Assembly: GCA_001600415.1 (NCBI GenBank)
Contig: BCJX01000014.1
Coordinates: forward strand, 140,084 to 204,083
Direction of reading: 5' to 3'
DNA: 64,000 nucleotides
From: Pascua guehoae
Lineage: Eukaryota; Basidiomycota; Tremellomycetes; Trichosporonales; Trichosporonaceae
The notes below the pieces were generated by a model. The model did no database searches and had not been told where the DNA came from. It was given only the letters and a program-made list of their open reading frames with translations. A program made the translations under genes and the position numbers. Below, piece by piece: positions 31,250 to 42,496 of this stretch. Position 1 is the stretch's first letter. Each line of letters starts with the position of its first letter.

Positions 31250-33346
31250 ATGGAAAGCAAGACTGGAGCAGATACCGAGCTGGTTGTGCGGCACGACGCC
31301 GACGTCGTGTTCGCCGAGGACGCGAGTGAGGACCGTGAGTATCCGTCGCTGCAGCGCAGAGTGCTGCTCTGCGTTGAGGTGCTGCACCCCTCGAGGCTTG
31401 TGCGCCTGTACCCGCACCCGCGCCACTTGTCCCCCCCCCCCCCAACCCAACCGTTACGCGCTTCGCCGCACGACATATTGACCCCCCAGCGACGATGAAC
31501 AAGCAGCCGCTCGAGGTGTACATGTACTATGCGGCGATTGAACGCGCGCGCGAAGCGGCCGACCCGCGCCCGATCCCCGACGCGCCGTGGACGGTCGTGT
31601 GGAAGAAGGTGACGGGGCGACGGGATCGGATCGCGTACCCGCCCCAAGCGCGGGTGGCGAGTAGTAGCACGAGTTCGGGGGACGAGAAGTCGGGCGGGCG
31701 GTGGGGCCTGGGTCTGGGGTTGGGCATGGGTCTGCGCCGAAGACTGGGTGTGAGCGACTCGGGTGGGAAGGAGTCTACGGCGTCTTCGGGGTCTTCGAGG
31801 TCTAGGCCTGGGTCTGGGGACGCGGCGTCGCCGTCCGACGGGGCCGAGCTGGACGAAAAGCTCGCAGTCGTGACGCACAGTGACAGCAAGCACGACGACG
31901 ACGGGATCACATTCGAGGTCACGCCCGAAGAGCGCGAGAGCGCCTACCGCCTCCTGCGCGTGGCCAGCTGGCAGGTCGTCTTCTTCCTCATCATGACCGA
32001 CGTGCTCGGGTGGTACACTGCGCCCATGGCGTTTGCGCAGCTCGGCTACGGCCCCGGCGTGCTCGTGTACACGTGCTTTTTCTTGCTGGCATTCGGCAGC
32101 GGCCAGATTCTCTGGCGCATGTACCTCACCCTCGACAGCGAGCGGTATCCTGTCAAGTGCTATGCCGACCTCGGCGAGCGAACCTACGGCCCGGTCGCCA
32201 AACATGCCGTCACGGTCCTCCAGAGCGTCCAGTTGCTCTTCAACACGGCCATGCTCATCGTCATGGACGGCATGGGCCTCAGCCAGATTATCGACTACAA
32301 GGCGTGCTCGCTCGCTCTCTGTCTCGGCTTTGCAGCCCTCTGCTGCATCGGATCGCAGATCAAGTCGCTCAGAAGCCTTGGGTGGTTGACCAATCTCAAC
32401 CTGTGTATCAACACGATTGTCTGCACGCTTACCATGATTGGCGTCGCCTTGTATGACCCCGTGGTGAGTAACGTGGTGCGGGCGTCTGGTTTGTCTCCCT
32501 GTCGTTGTCTGTCTGCGGTACTTGAAGGAGGGCCGGCATTGGTCATGTTGGCCCGCCTACACTTGCCAATGCAAGGCAATCGAGCCGCGAGCATGGTGCT
32601 GGCAATGCCAGGGCCCTACTCACCACGCGATTCGGCATGCGTGTCTAGGCCGCTCGTTGCTTGGTCTCCATCCCGTGGCTCTATCTCTCCCTTTAAAAAG
32701 GGAGAGGCAACACATCGGCAACACGCCCACTCTTCCAAAACAACTGTCGCCTTGCCATCATGTCCCAACCTTCCTTTCATTCTATTGCCGCGGGCTGCTG
32801 TGCATCTGGCTCGTGTAACACCGCCTCCAGTCTTGTGACGGCCAACTCTTATTCTACCACTATTGCCGAGCCCGGGGTTGGACGCACACCAAGCCCCCCT
32901 CCATTCTTGGATCCTGTGCTTTCCCAAAGCCCAACTCCACCATCCGTTCTTTCTCACACGTACCACAGCCCACTCATATTCCCATTAAAACCCCTCCCTA
33001 CGTTCCCCCCTACCACTCCCACAACACCATCTCCCGCCCAAAGCTAACACCTACCCCAGCCCTCACAATCCGGCCACGCCGACCTCTCCGAACCCATCAT
33101 CCGCTCCGGATGGGTGCCCTCGTACACGCTCGGATGGTACCAGCAGATGAGCGGCATGCAGCTCGCCGTGTTCGCCTACGGCGGCGCCATGATCTTTACA
33201 GAGTTCATGGCCGAGATGCGCCGCCCGCGCGACTTTTGGAAGTCTGCGCTGCTCGCACAGGGCATGTGTTGGTTGTTTTACATGGTCTTTGGGATTTTCG
33301 TCTACAGCTTGTGAGTTGTTCGTCTGTTGGGGGGGGGGGGGGGGGT

Positions 33347-33378
<32 letters not shown>

Positions 33379-34840
33379 CTGTGGTGTGCTGGAGAGACGT
33401 GTCGTGGTGGATTCTGTCCGTTTGGACTGCCGTGGCAGCGACTCTGTCCCTGCGCTGTAATTGTGCTGGGCTCAGTTGCGTGACCTCGCACTGCAGCGGC
33501 CTGGGCTCTGACTGGGCATTGGGAATCGATGCGCTGCCAGTAGACTCCGTCCAAAAGCCCTCCTATGAGAACGGACACACCAGACCTCCTGTTCCAATGA
33601 CACGATCGTGCATGCTGACACTCTCAGCCAGGGCGTGAGTCACCTCTCGAGCATTGCTTGCTCAAAGAGGCCCGCCATGTGACAAGCCTGCTCACGTATA
33701 GCAATACTCGAATATCCTCCCCACGGTAAACATCGCCAGCCGTCTATTCCAGGGCTTGACAAATATCTTGGGTACGTTGGCAAGCGCGGGGTCGTTTGTG
33801 GGTCGTTTGTGGGCATCAAGCTGTTGGCAAGTTGTCCAGTGTCGCTGCGGCCAGTATTGCTTGAATCAGCGCTCTGCCTGCCGTGCACTTGCGGCGAGCG
33901 CCACTTGGGACAGTGTCCTGGGGCCATTGTTCTGGGCTCATTGCATGTGGGCCAGTTTAGCTTCCAGCAGACTGTGGGACAGGCGTCACTGCGCTGAATC
34001 ATGCCTCTTGCCCAGTGTCACAGCTGCCCACCCCCCATGGCCCACTTCAACCCCCCCCCCCCCCCCGCAGGCCTCATCTGCGTCTGCATCATTGCCATCC
34101 TCTACGCCAACATTGGCTGCAAGGTAATCTACCGCAACATTCTCCGCGGCTACTTCCACGCGCCCTCACTGTCCACACCCAAGGCGAGCCCCATCTGGCT
34201 GCTGCTCACCGTCGTCTACTGGGCCGTCGCGTGGGCGCTGGGCTCGGCCATTCCCAATGTCCAAGACCTCAACACGGTCGTGGGCGCCGTGTGCATCATG
34301 TCGTTTACCATGAGCTGCCCGCCGTTTTTCCTCCTGGGCCACTGGGTCCAGCTCGACGCGTGCAAGGGCGACAATCCCTGGGAGCCCGGCATGGAGCCGC
34401 TGTCGAACCGTGTCGATAGTTGGAAAGAGTGGTCGCGCTGGAAGAGGGGGTTTAGGCCGTATTGGTATCTCAAGCTTGGCCTGGTGAGTGTGGTAGGGGT
34501 GGGCCCGGGTGAACGACGAGGTGAAACGGGTTGGGGACGTTGGCGAGCCCATGGAAGAAGGGAGTGAAAAGTGGGAACCAGAGACAGATTGGTGAACAAT
34601 ACGACTCCACAGCGGTAGACGTCCAATCTCGTCTCCTGCAAGGTGCAACGTCAAGCACAACAGAACGTACCACGGCCCACACCACCCCCAGCTCGACTAA
34701 CCGCACAGATCATCTACGTCCTCGGCGCCCTGACCATCAGCGGCCTGGGCGTCTACGCCGGCGTCGTCTCGTTCAAGCACTCGTTCGACACGGGCTTTAC
34801 GATTGCATACTCGTGCCGCGCGCCCGGACAGCCGCAATAG
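31250..34840 (+). CDS. Amino acid permease, AAAP family (MTR-like neutral amino acid transporter)
   Basis: Seven exons (31250-31334, 31490-32463, 33060-33310, 33628-33634, 33702-33771, 34071-34483, 34709-34840) encode 643 residues. A hydrophilic N-terminal tail of about 180 residues with a GLGLGLGMGLRRR stretch precedes about 11 membrane segments, starting VVFFLIMTDVLGWYTAPMAFAQLG, the family's first helix with its unwound Pro/Gly region. Later segments include SVQLLFNTAMLIVMDGMGLSQI, WLFYMVFGIFVYS-FQG-QYSN, GLICVCIIAILYANIG and IPNVQDLNTVVGAVCIMSF, all typical of the AAAP (Aa_trans) family and the fungal N-amino-acid transporter MTR. It should import neutral/aromatic amino acids by proton symport at the plasma membrane. 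Exon 4 is only 7 nt (CCAGGGC) and completes F437-Q438-G439; skipping it breaks the frame. Introns 1 and 5 contain poly(C), intron 3 poly(G). Confidence 0.9.
33329..33377 (+). repeat. Poly(G) tract in intron 3 of the permease gene
   Basis: Seventeen G, one T, then thirty-one G, starting 18 nt after the donor site. This is the only long homopolymer G on the sense strand of an intron here. Confidence 0.9.
33628..33634 (+). other. 7-nt microexon of the amino acid permease gene
   Basis: CCAGGGC is bounded by CTGACACTCTCAG on the left and GTGAGT on the right. It converts the phase-2 end of exon 3 (AGC TT) into TTC CAG GGC and restores phase 0 before CAATACTCG. The resulting VYSFQGQYSN matches the conserved YxxQGQY region of MTR-like permeases. 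Confidence 0.82.
34051..34066 (+). repeat. Poly(C) tract (16 nt) forming the polypyrimidine tract of intron 5
   Basis: Sixteen C directly followed by GCAG and exon 6 of the permease gene. Confidence 0.9.
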
Positions 34841-35513
34841 TGGGCCCTAACCGGCTGTGGTTGCTCACGCCACAACCGACGCTACGCCGCTTGCCTTCCA
34901 AACACACTTCACACTTCAACACTCGTTTTTTTTTTTTTCCTTTCGTTCCCATTACCTGTGGTATCCACACTCGCTTTTTTTCTTTTCGTTCCCAATACCC
35001 TTGGTATCCACACTCGCTTGTCTTGGTATTTGTCTGGGTTGTACACCGTTCCTTTCGTACCTGGTACCGTACATCTTTGGGTTAATGTAAGAATAATCAC
35101 TGGGTATAGATGTGGTGGTGCTTGAGGGATGTCGCGGACGTCGTCTCGAAACCAAGTGGATTGTCTGGAAACCCAGTCATGCCAGTCTCGATGGTGCTCG
35201 AGCACACGGGGGCGTCTCACCCGACTCGTCAGAGATAGTAACCGGTGGCGGTGGCCGTCGGCCCCATTTCCACCTTTGTCGTTCTCTGTTCTCGGCTGAC
35301 GCATGCAACCTCGCACTCGCCACTGACAAAGCTCAAGCTACAGCACACATGTCCGACCAGCGGCGCAGGCCAAACCTGCGTCATGGCCCACTGCAACGCC
35401 AGTCCAAACTGCACAGTCCATCTCCATCTATCTATGCAGCTCGACGCCACGATTTTCTCGCGACGCGTCCGCCTTTCCGTCCTTCACGCTTTTGCCCACA
35501 CCCGCGCGCCCGC
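34841..35513. other. Convergent intergenic region with a 45-bp direct repeat
   Basis: Holds the 3' ends of the permease and HADH genes. At 34925-35015 a T-rich unit ending TTCGTTCCCATTACCTGTGG / TATCCACACTCGC is present twice, the copies differing in T-run length. Confidence 0.6.
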
Positions 35514-37511
35514 CTACTTCTTCTGCGAGTAGTCGTAGATGCCCTTGCCGCTCTTGCGGCCCATGTGGCCCTGGGCAACAAGGTCGCCGAGCATCTTGGT
35601 GGGCTCGACGAGCTCTTCGGAAATGAGGCCGAGCTTTGCCTTTTCGACCCAGCCCTCGGCAATGTAGTGCGTCGTGTCGAGGCCGACAAAGTCGAGCAGC
35701 TCGAAGGGCTGTGTGTGTTAGTTGTTCTCTGTGTTTTGGGTTTCGGATTGGGCGAGTTGCGACTTTGACTTTGACTTACACCCATGGCTGTGGACGTCAG
35801 TATTGAACAGGCAGCAGGAGAGGACGGAGATGAGTGCAAGGGGGGTTTATTTGTACTCACGGTAGCCGGCACCGAGCTTCATGGCCGTGTCAATGTCCTC
35901 GGGGGTCGCGTCGCCGCGCTCAACCATGCGGACCGCCTCCACTGCGCGTGTTAGCAACCGAGTACACTGGTCAGGCACCGCCTCCGGGTCTGCGGTGCGC
36001 TGGCTCACTCATGTAGGGGACGAGAAGACGGTTGACGATAAAGCTGGATTGTCAGCCACAGCAGCGAGGTTTTGGGCATGGTACACACCCAGGCGTGTCC
36101 TTGCACGTCACGGGGGCCTTTTGCATCTTGAGTGCCATCTCGCGGAGGGCGTTGAACGTCTCGTCCGACGTCTGGGCGGTGCGGATAATCTCGACGAGCT
36201 TCATCTGGGGCACGGCTGCGGGTTAGTCGCGGTGGTTGCGCTCGGCCAGGCGTGCTCGGTGCAGGCGTGGCCGACAGATGTGCTTGAGTTTACGCACGGT
36301 TGAAGAAGTGGAGGCCGGCAAAGCTAGATTGTTAGCCATGTCCACTCCACACAGGAGTGGGTAGACGTCGACGTCGACCCAAACCCCGACTAGGACGTAC
36401 TTTGGCTGGCGGGCGTCCGAGCACGCCTCGGCAATGTCAGTGATGGCGAGCGACGACGTGTTGGAGGCAAAGATGGCCGAGGGCCTGGTGTCAGCGCGAG
36501 CTCGCGGTTGGGCGTCGGTGTATCCTGCCGTGCAGTGCCGCAGTGGACAGTGGTGGATCCGTTGCTGCCATGTTACACTACAGGGGAGGCATGCTCACTT
36601 GGCCTTGGTGTCGAGGAAGCCAAACAGGTCGCGCTTGACCTTGAGGTTTTCAATAATGGCCTCGACGACGAGGTCGCTGTCCGCGACCGCCTTGGCGCTG
36701 CAGTGTGAGTAACCCAACCTCTCTACCGATACTGGGATGCCGGGATGCCGATCACGCCCATCCCGCCGCGGCATCGCATTCCAGAAAACACAAATACGTA
36801 CGGGTCAGTCGTCGTCTCAATGTTGGCGAGGACCTTCTTGGTGAAACCCTCAATGTCGTCGGGCTGCTTCTTCTTGGCAATGCGCGCGAGCGACTTGGAG
36901 ATGATGTTGATGCCGTTGCTGTGTGTCAGTCAATTGTCAACTCTGAGTGAGCGCGGACGGTGCCATCCTGCAGCTGTCTGGTGTGACAGCTCACAGCGGC
37001 CCGGCAGCGGGGTCACGGGTTACCTGCCCTCCAGACCCACAGCGGGCTCCTTTACACACAACCCCCCTCCCCCCCCTGTATAAAGCGGAACATGATCATC
37101 GTCCTGCAGCTGCCTGCTCCTGTGACAGCTCGCAGCTCGCAGCGACCTGGCAGCGGGGTCACCTTCCCTCAGACCCACACCGGGCTCCTGGCTCCTTTCC
37201 ACCCGCTCCTGGCTCCTTTCCACCCGCTCCTGGCTCCTTTCCACCCGCGACGCCCCACCCGAACGGGCCCTGCACCCCGCGCCCAACGCCACTCACTCGA
37301 GCGCCTTGTCAGTCACATCCGAGAGGACGACGCGGTATCCCGCCGCGGCGCCGACCTGCGCAATACCCGCGCCCATGAGACCGGCACCAAACACGGTAAT
37401 GCTCTCGAGCTGGCGCGGCTGCGACGTCGACAGGTGGCGCGCGGCCGAGGCGAGCGCGGGCGCGGCGCGCAGAGACGACGCCAGGGGGCGCGAGGCGGCG
37501 AGGATCGACAT
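35514..37511 (-). CDS. HADH: Mitochondrial 3-hydroxyacyl-CoA dehydrogenase (short-chain, HADH/HBD type)
   Basis: Ten exons on the minus strand (37297-37511, 36802-36918, 36599-36697, 36401-36484, 36298-36323, 36089-36215, 36009-36043, 35861-35941, 35780-35787, 35514-35708) encode 328 residues. An Arg/Ser/Ala-rich presequence (1-30) indicates mitochondrial import. The NAD loop is G42-A-G-L-M-G47. Catalytic-region motifs are all present: ASNTSSL, GLHFFNPVPQMKLVEII (catalytic His and Glu), CKDTPGFIVNRLLVPYM (Asn), then [22 protein letters not shown]. It oxidises L-3-hydroxyacyl-CoA to 3-ketoacyl-CoA in beta-oxidation, or acts in hydroxybutyryl-CoA metabolism. Exon 9 has only 8 nt (CC ATG GGT) and supplies P262-M-G264; without it the conserved [11 protein letters not shown] cannot be made. 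Exons of 26 and 35 nt also occur. Intron 1 contains duplicated and tandem sequence. Confidence 0.95.
35780..35787 (-). other. 8-nt microexon of the HADH gene
   Basis: On the minus strand: TGACGTCCACAG, then CCATGGGT, then GTAAGTCAA. It joins TAC C (exon 8) and CCC TTC GAG (exon 10) to give Y-P-M-G-P-F-E, an invariant segment of the family, with phases 1 and 0 at its borders. Confidence 0.9.
36967..37250. repeat. Duplicated 90-bp segment plus 21-bp tandem triplet in HADH intron 1
   Basis: 36967-37056 and 37109-37200 are diverged direct copies (shared CTGCAGCTG, TGTGACAGCTC, GGCAGCGGGGTCAC, CAGACCCACA, CGGGCTCCT). The second grades into three copies of a 21-bp unit, CTCCTGGCTCCTTTCCACCCG, at about 37186-37248. 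Confidence 0.8.
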
Positions 37512-38688
37512 TGCTACTGTGGGTTTTGGGAAAACGTAGACGGGTGAGTTTTGGCGAGTGGAGTTGGGAAGATGAAGAGATGGAGAGTCGAGTGGTGAGC
37601 AGGTAGTGGCCGTCGTGCTGTCGGCCTTGTTTCGTGGTTGGATCATGTTCGACTTGTTTCCAGGCGAGATCGGCTAATGTGCCTGATTCTGCCGGTCACC
37701 CCGGCACATTATTGCCATGACCCAGTGTTCCGCCCGCCGTGGACATGTTCTCCCATCAGTCACCCCCGGCACCAACCCCGACACGCGCCCATGCACGCCG
37801 CCTGCCGCCTGTGGGGACCCCGAAACTACCTGTACGGTAGTCTCCGGCCGCGCGCGCGGCCGGCACCCGGCGTCTACACCATGTCGCCGACGTAGGACCG
37901 CACAGACGCTTGGTGCCGCGTATCAGAGCCGATTATCGTGCTCCCATTGGATGTGGCAGTGACAGGCCCAGCGCTACACCACGAACTCTATTGAGAAGAG
38001 CCTTGTTCTCGGTGACCGGCAGTTCACCTAGCGCGTGGTGCAGCCACTACAGGATGGGTGTTGGATTTCCGCCTGGGTAATGTTCAGACTTACCCACGAC
38101 TGCCGGGGCGCCATGTGTCGATGGTGGCCGACGAAAGAACGGGGCCAAGAACTTCTTATCTCTTCCGACTGTCCTAGCGCCAACGTGCCGCGCCAGCGTG
38201 CCTAGGATGCTTTGCTCTCTGCGTGGAAGGCTTCCCGGTGCACAGAGGTGATTTTGTACCGTTGGCACGTATGACTATGTATCGCGTCTCTCGCACTTTT
38301 GGAGATGCAGTGGACATGTCAGGCCGACGCCGTCGAGACGAGCTTGAATTCTGGCTCATGGCACACGGAACGTCGTAACAAACTCGCACCTTTTTATTCG
38401 TGTGCTGCTTGGAACCCCGGCACTGTCGTGTACGCTGCAAGAACCCGCAGGTGGCCACCACCTGACGCTGGTGTACGAGGCAGTGACCCTGCCGCTTGGA
38501 GTGTTCCCCGTCGACGAACACAAATGTTCACATTGCGAGCAGGTGCAGCTGAGTTTGCTTACCATGACTCTCATCAAGCCCAATACCTGGGACCACCAGA
38601 CCTCGACCAGAACCAAACATGTAGCGTGCATATACCCAATCGTACAACCCACAGACCACACCCCCCCCGTCTCCCGCATCCCCCCACT
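37512..38688. other. 1.2-kb intergenic region, no gene seen
   Basis: Lies between the HADH start and the uricase stop, both on the minus strand. Contains the HADH promoter; no conserved coding frame or clear TATA box was recognised. Confidence 0.5.
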
Positions 38689-40779
38689 CTAGAGCTTGGC
38701 CTTGCGCGTGACAGTCGCCTCGATGAGGCCGCTCGGATCCGGGGCCGGGTAGAAGACCTCTGCGCCGCCGTCGTACCCGAGGCCATTGTCGAGGCCAAAC
38801 GGCTCGAGGTTTACGGGGATATAGTGCTTGTTGGGGAGCGAGTAGTGAATGTCCTTGATGGCGGGGCACGACACGAGCACGCGCTGGGCGGTATTGTACA
38901 GCGTGGCCTGGACCGAGGCGCTCTCGTCGGTCGCAAACACCTCGAGCGTGTCGGCCTTGACCTGTGCGGCGATACGGGGAAAGTCGAGCTGCTTGGCAAT
39001 GGTCGCGATCGAGCCGATCGTGAGGGGAACGGTGGCGGGGAGGGGGATGGTGTACTCGGCCAGCACCGAGGTGGAGAAGATGCGGTCGCCGACCTCTGTG
39101 GTTGTTAGTGTCGCCTGGGTGTGGGTTCTGTCCCCCTTGTTCATGGGGACAGGCGTGCACGGAACGTACCCTTCAGAGTGGTCAATTCATCGCGCCAGAA
39201 CTTGTCAAATGCGGATCCAGACGTCTTGAGCACTGTCCGTTAGTCTCGTGCAGTTGTGCGAGGTCAGGAGTAGTTGGGCAAGCAAAGTTCCAGAGCTCAG
39301 AAACTGGAAGTCGCAGGGGACTCGGACTCTGAGCTCCAGGCCCCTCCGCTGGTTGTCCGGTGCACAGTTGAGACAGACCACAATGTCGAGACACAGACCA
39401 GACTGTCGAGACAGACCAGACTGTCACGACATAGACCAAATCGTCGAGACAGAGGCCGTGCAAGAGACCCATCGAGCTTCCGGTACCGATCAGGTTTCGA
39501 CAGTGCAGCATGGGACACCGACTAGACCCCAACCCGAACCAGCCCCAACCCCTGCCCTCCCCGACGCAAACCGCCTCCCCGACCCACTGCCAGCCCGCCT
39601 TCCCGCCCCAAACCGCCTCTCCCGACCTACTCCCACCCCTCACCCCCTGGCGAACAGGTACTCACCCAAAAGGTCCTTGATACCGCACTTGAGCTCCGCC
39701 CTAAGCTTATCCTTCCCCTCCCCATCGTCGACAACAAGCGACACAGTCCCCTTGTCGTCGCCGTCGCGCACAAACGACCACTTGTGCGGCTGGCCCTGGA
39801 CAGCGATGCGGGACCACTTGTGGGAAACGAGGTCAATGTAGGCCTTGTGAATGTGCGCGTATTTGGTAACAAAGTGCGTGCCGAGGTGAAGGGCGAAGGC
39901 CGCTGCGTCGAGGGTGTGGGGCGAGGTTTTGGCGAGGTAGTTTACAGTGTTCTTGACTGGGGTGTGAGTGGGGGGGGGGGGGGGGGTGGTTGTTTAGGAG
40001 AGGGTTTTGGGGGAGGGGGTTTAGGAGGAGGGGGTTTAGGAGGAGGGTTTATGAAGGGGCGTTTGGAGGAGAGGAGGCAGCGGCGGCCTCGCGATGAGTA
40101 TCTAACCACTCACCAGTGTCCGTAGGCACGACGACCGAGTTGTCCGCCTGCGTGTACGACGTGTCAATGTCGCCGTCGAGGAGCGCTGCCGTCAGTGATC
40201 AAGATCAACGCGGAAGCAGGCAGGCAGGCAAGCATGAGCGCAGCAGAGTAGCAGAGTAGCAGAGTAGCAAAGCAGCAAAACACCAAAGCAGCAAAGCAGA
40301 GCAGCAAAGCAGAAAAGTAGCAAAGCAGAAAAGTAGCAAAGCAGCAAAGTAGTAAAGCAGCAAAGCGGGAACGCAGCAAAACAGCAAGGCAGCAAAGCGG
40401 CAGCAAGCAAAGCAGCATAACAAAGCAGGAAAACAGCGCAATGCCGCAGCCGACCGACCAGCGACCAGCAGCCCAACACGCGCTGCACGCCCACACCCAC
40501 ACCCACGCCCACACCCACCCACACCCTCACCGCCCACAAACACCCACGACCCACTCACCACGGACAGTATACTCGACAATATGGTGCACCTCCTTGCCGT
40601 CGACCTTTTCGCGCACGACGCGCGCGACCTTGACGAGGTCCTTGCCTGTGTGTGAGTGTGCATTTCGATGCGGGTATCAATGCCCGTGTCGATGCTGATG
40701 CCGATGCCCATGTCGGTGTCGGGGGAGACGGGGGTGACGTACCGTAGCGGTGCGACGAGAGGAATCCGGGCTCAGACAT
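38689..40779 (-). CDS. UOX: Urate oxidase (uricase), peroxisomal
   Basis: Six exons on the minus strand (40743-40779, 40559-40645, 40114-40185, 39666-39956, 39170-39232, 38689-39095) encode 318 residues. Tunnel-fold motifs in order: HRYGKDLVKVARV (catalytic Lys), SYTQADNSVVVPTDTVKNTV (catalytic Thr), LGTHFVTKYAHIHKAYI, KWSFVRDG, VLKTSGSAFDKFWRDELTTLKEV, RIFSTSV, SASVQATLYN and YSLPNKHYIPVNLEPFG. It converts urate and O2 to 5-hydroxyisourate and H2O2 in purine degradation. The C-terminus AKL is a valid type 1 peroxisomal targeting signal, which places it with catalase. Length is close to the usual 300. Five of five introns are in phase 1. Intron 3 has a 17-C sense-strand tract beside the acceptor and intron 2 a long AGCAAAGC-type repeat. 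Nitrogen regulation is likely but not visible. Confidence 0.95.
39970..39986 (-). repeat. Poly(C) tract (sense) in uricase intron 3
   Basis: Seventeen G on the plus strand, i.e. C in the transcript, ending 12 nt before the acceptor CACACCCCAG. Confidence 0.9.
40200..40440. repeat. Degenerate AGCAAAGC/AGCAGAGT repeat in uricase intron 2
   Basis: About 240 bp built from 8-9-bp units such as AGCAAAGC and AGCAGAGT, filling much of the 373-nt intron. Confidence 0.85.
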
Positions 40780-42496
40780 GGTATGTGTGGTTGGGGCTTA
40801 GGTGCGAGTCTAGTTCTGTTCTTGGTGTCGTGTTGGCGTTCTGGGTTCTGATGCTCTGATGTTCTGGCGTTCTATGTACAAGAAACGTTGACTTTAAGTA
40901 TGCACGCTAGGTGAGGTGGATGGAGGCGTGAGGTGCAGTATCACCTCCGATGAGGTCGGGGACATACAGATCTCGGCCCAGCGTACCAGCGTACCAGCCA
41001 GCACCAGCGTACAAGCGTACGAAACAGCACCGTCCGGCCAGAGCGGGCCACCCACCCGTACCTGTCGTCATAGGCCTCGACGATAACAATTTGCTCCCGT
41101 TTGTCCGCCTGGGTGAGCTCCAATGACAGGGGGCGATAAGACTACAGTATTCCTGGACCCAGCACGCCCGCAGTGCAAAAGACGATGATATCGGTGAGGG
41201 AGATTGTCCTCCGTCTGTTGGACAGGCTTGCGTTGGGCCAGACGGCGTTCACTGGCGGCTTTGGGATTCTTGCTTCTGGCTCGGGGATTCTGGCTTCTGC
41301 CTTCTGGCGTACTGTATGGTCGGGCGGATGGTGTGTGCTGTGTGGTGTGTGGCTGAGGCGTACGGTTCCAGTCGCCAATGGGCATGGACGCCGTCGAGTG
41401 AGCGACACTGATCCACTGATCCGATCCACTCATCTGCAACTCGCTATTCCATGTCGCCACCTCCGCATGCATCCTATCTCGCCCACGCCCACCGGCCCCT
41501 ACCCCCGCCCTCCTCGCCGCGTGTTTGTCGATTTCACCGTTGGGCCGTAACCCAGGCCAGGTCCCCGGCCAGGTTCGGGACACCTCGGCGTCTTGCCAAG
41601 TACTGACAGCTGGCCCCGCCATGGCCCAGTTTGGACCTCTGCTCTTATGTGTACACTCGTCATTCCTCGTATCTTTGCGCGCGGTCCAATGGAACAGGGC
41701 GTGTCTGGCTGCGGCCTGTGCTCGTAGATAACTGCGGTACTGGGGTGTGGACCAATGGGGTCTGTACTCTCCACTTTGGCTGCTTTGGCCCACCTCTGGT
41801 CCCCTGGTCCCCTGGGTGCACGCAGTCAGCCCGTCGCGGGCCATTGTCTGATCAACACTGCGACATCAGTGTTTTTTTTTTTTTTTTTCGGCATATCATA
41901 CGACATCAGTACGCGTTGCGTTGGTTGGGTGCGGCAGTGTCCTATGTCGGGGTCATCTCAACACGTTGGTATCTCGGGACCCGCGTAATGCGTGCTTGGC
42001 TAGAGTGGGGTCGTGGAGGTCTACTTGGTCAGTGCCGGCTTGTCAAGGCTTGTCGATTCTGATTCCACTTCTGTTTGTCCTGACTTGTCCACTTCAGTTT
42101 GTCCACTTCTGGTGTCCACCTCTGGCGTCCTTCTATTTGTCCACTTCTGACATGTCCACTTCTGATATGTCCACTTCTGATGTCCACTTCTGCTTGTTCA
42201 CTTCTACTTGCTCACTTCCGACTTGCCCACTTCCGAGTCCACTTCGACTTGTCCACTTGCACTTACCCACCACCTGCCCAACCACCCACGCCCCAGCGGC
42301 GACAATGTGTAGTGCAAGAACGGCAAGCAATCCAGTCATGTGGTCAGAACAAGCCGAGCTCGTCCTCTATCAACGCTCAGGGCCGCCGTTCACAGACCCC
42401 AGGTCCCAGACCCCACCCCAGGATCAGACCCCATCGCAGGCCCCAGACCCATAGACAGACCAAAACACTATCGATGCATTACCCCCGCACGGTTAT
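40780..42496. other. 1.7-kb region without a recognisable gene
   Basis: Upstream of uricase and downstream of PDB1. It contains a 17-T run (41872-41888) and, at 42085-42265, a family of TGTCCACTTCTGA-like units. Open frames are unsupported. Confidence 0.55.
42085..42265. repeat. TGTCCACTTCTG tandem repeat
   Basis: Roughly ten imperfect copies of a 12-18-bp unit based on GTCCACTTCTGATAT, degrading to TTCACTTCTACTTGC and CCACTTCCGA to the right. Confidence 0.75.
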
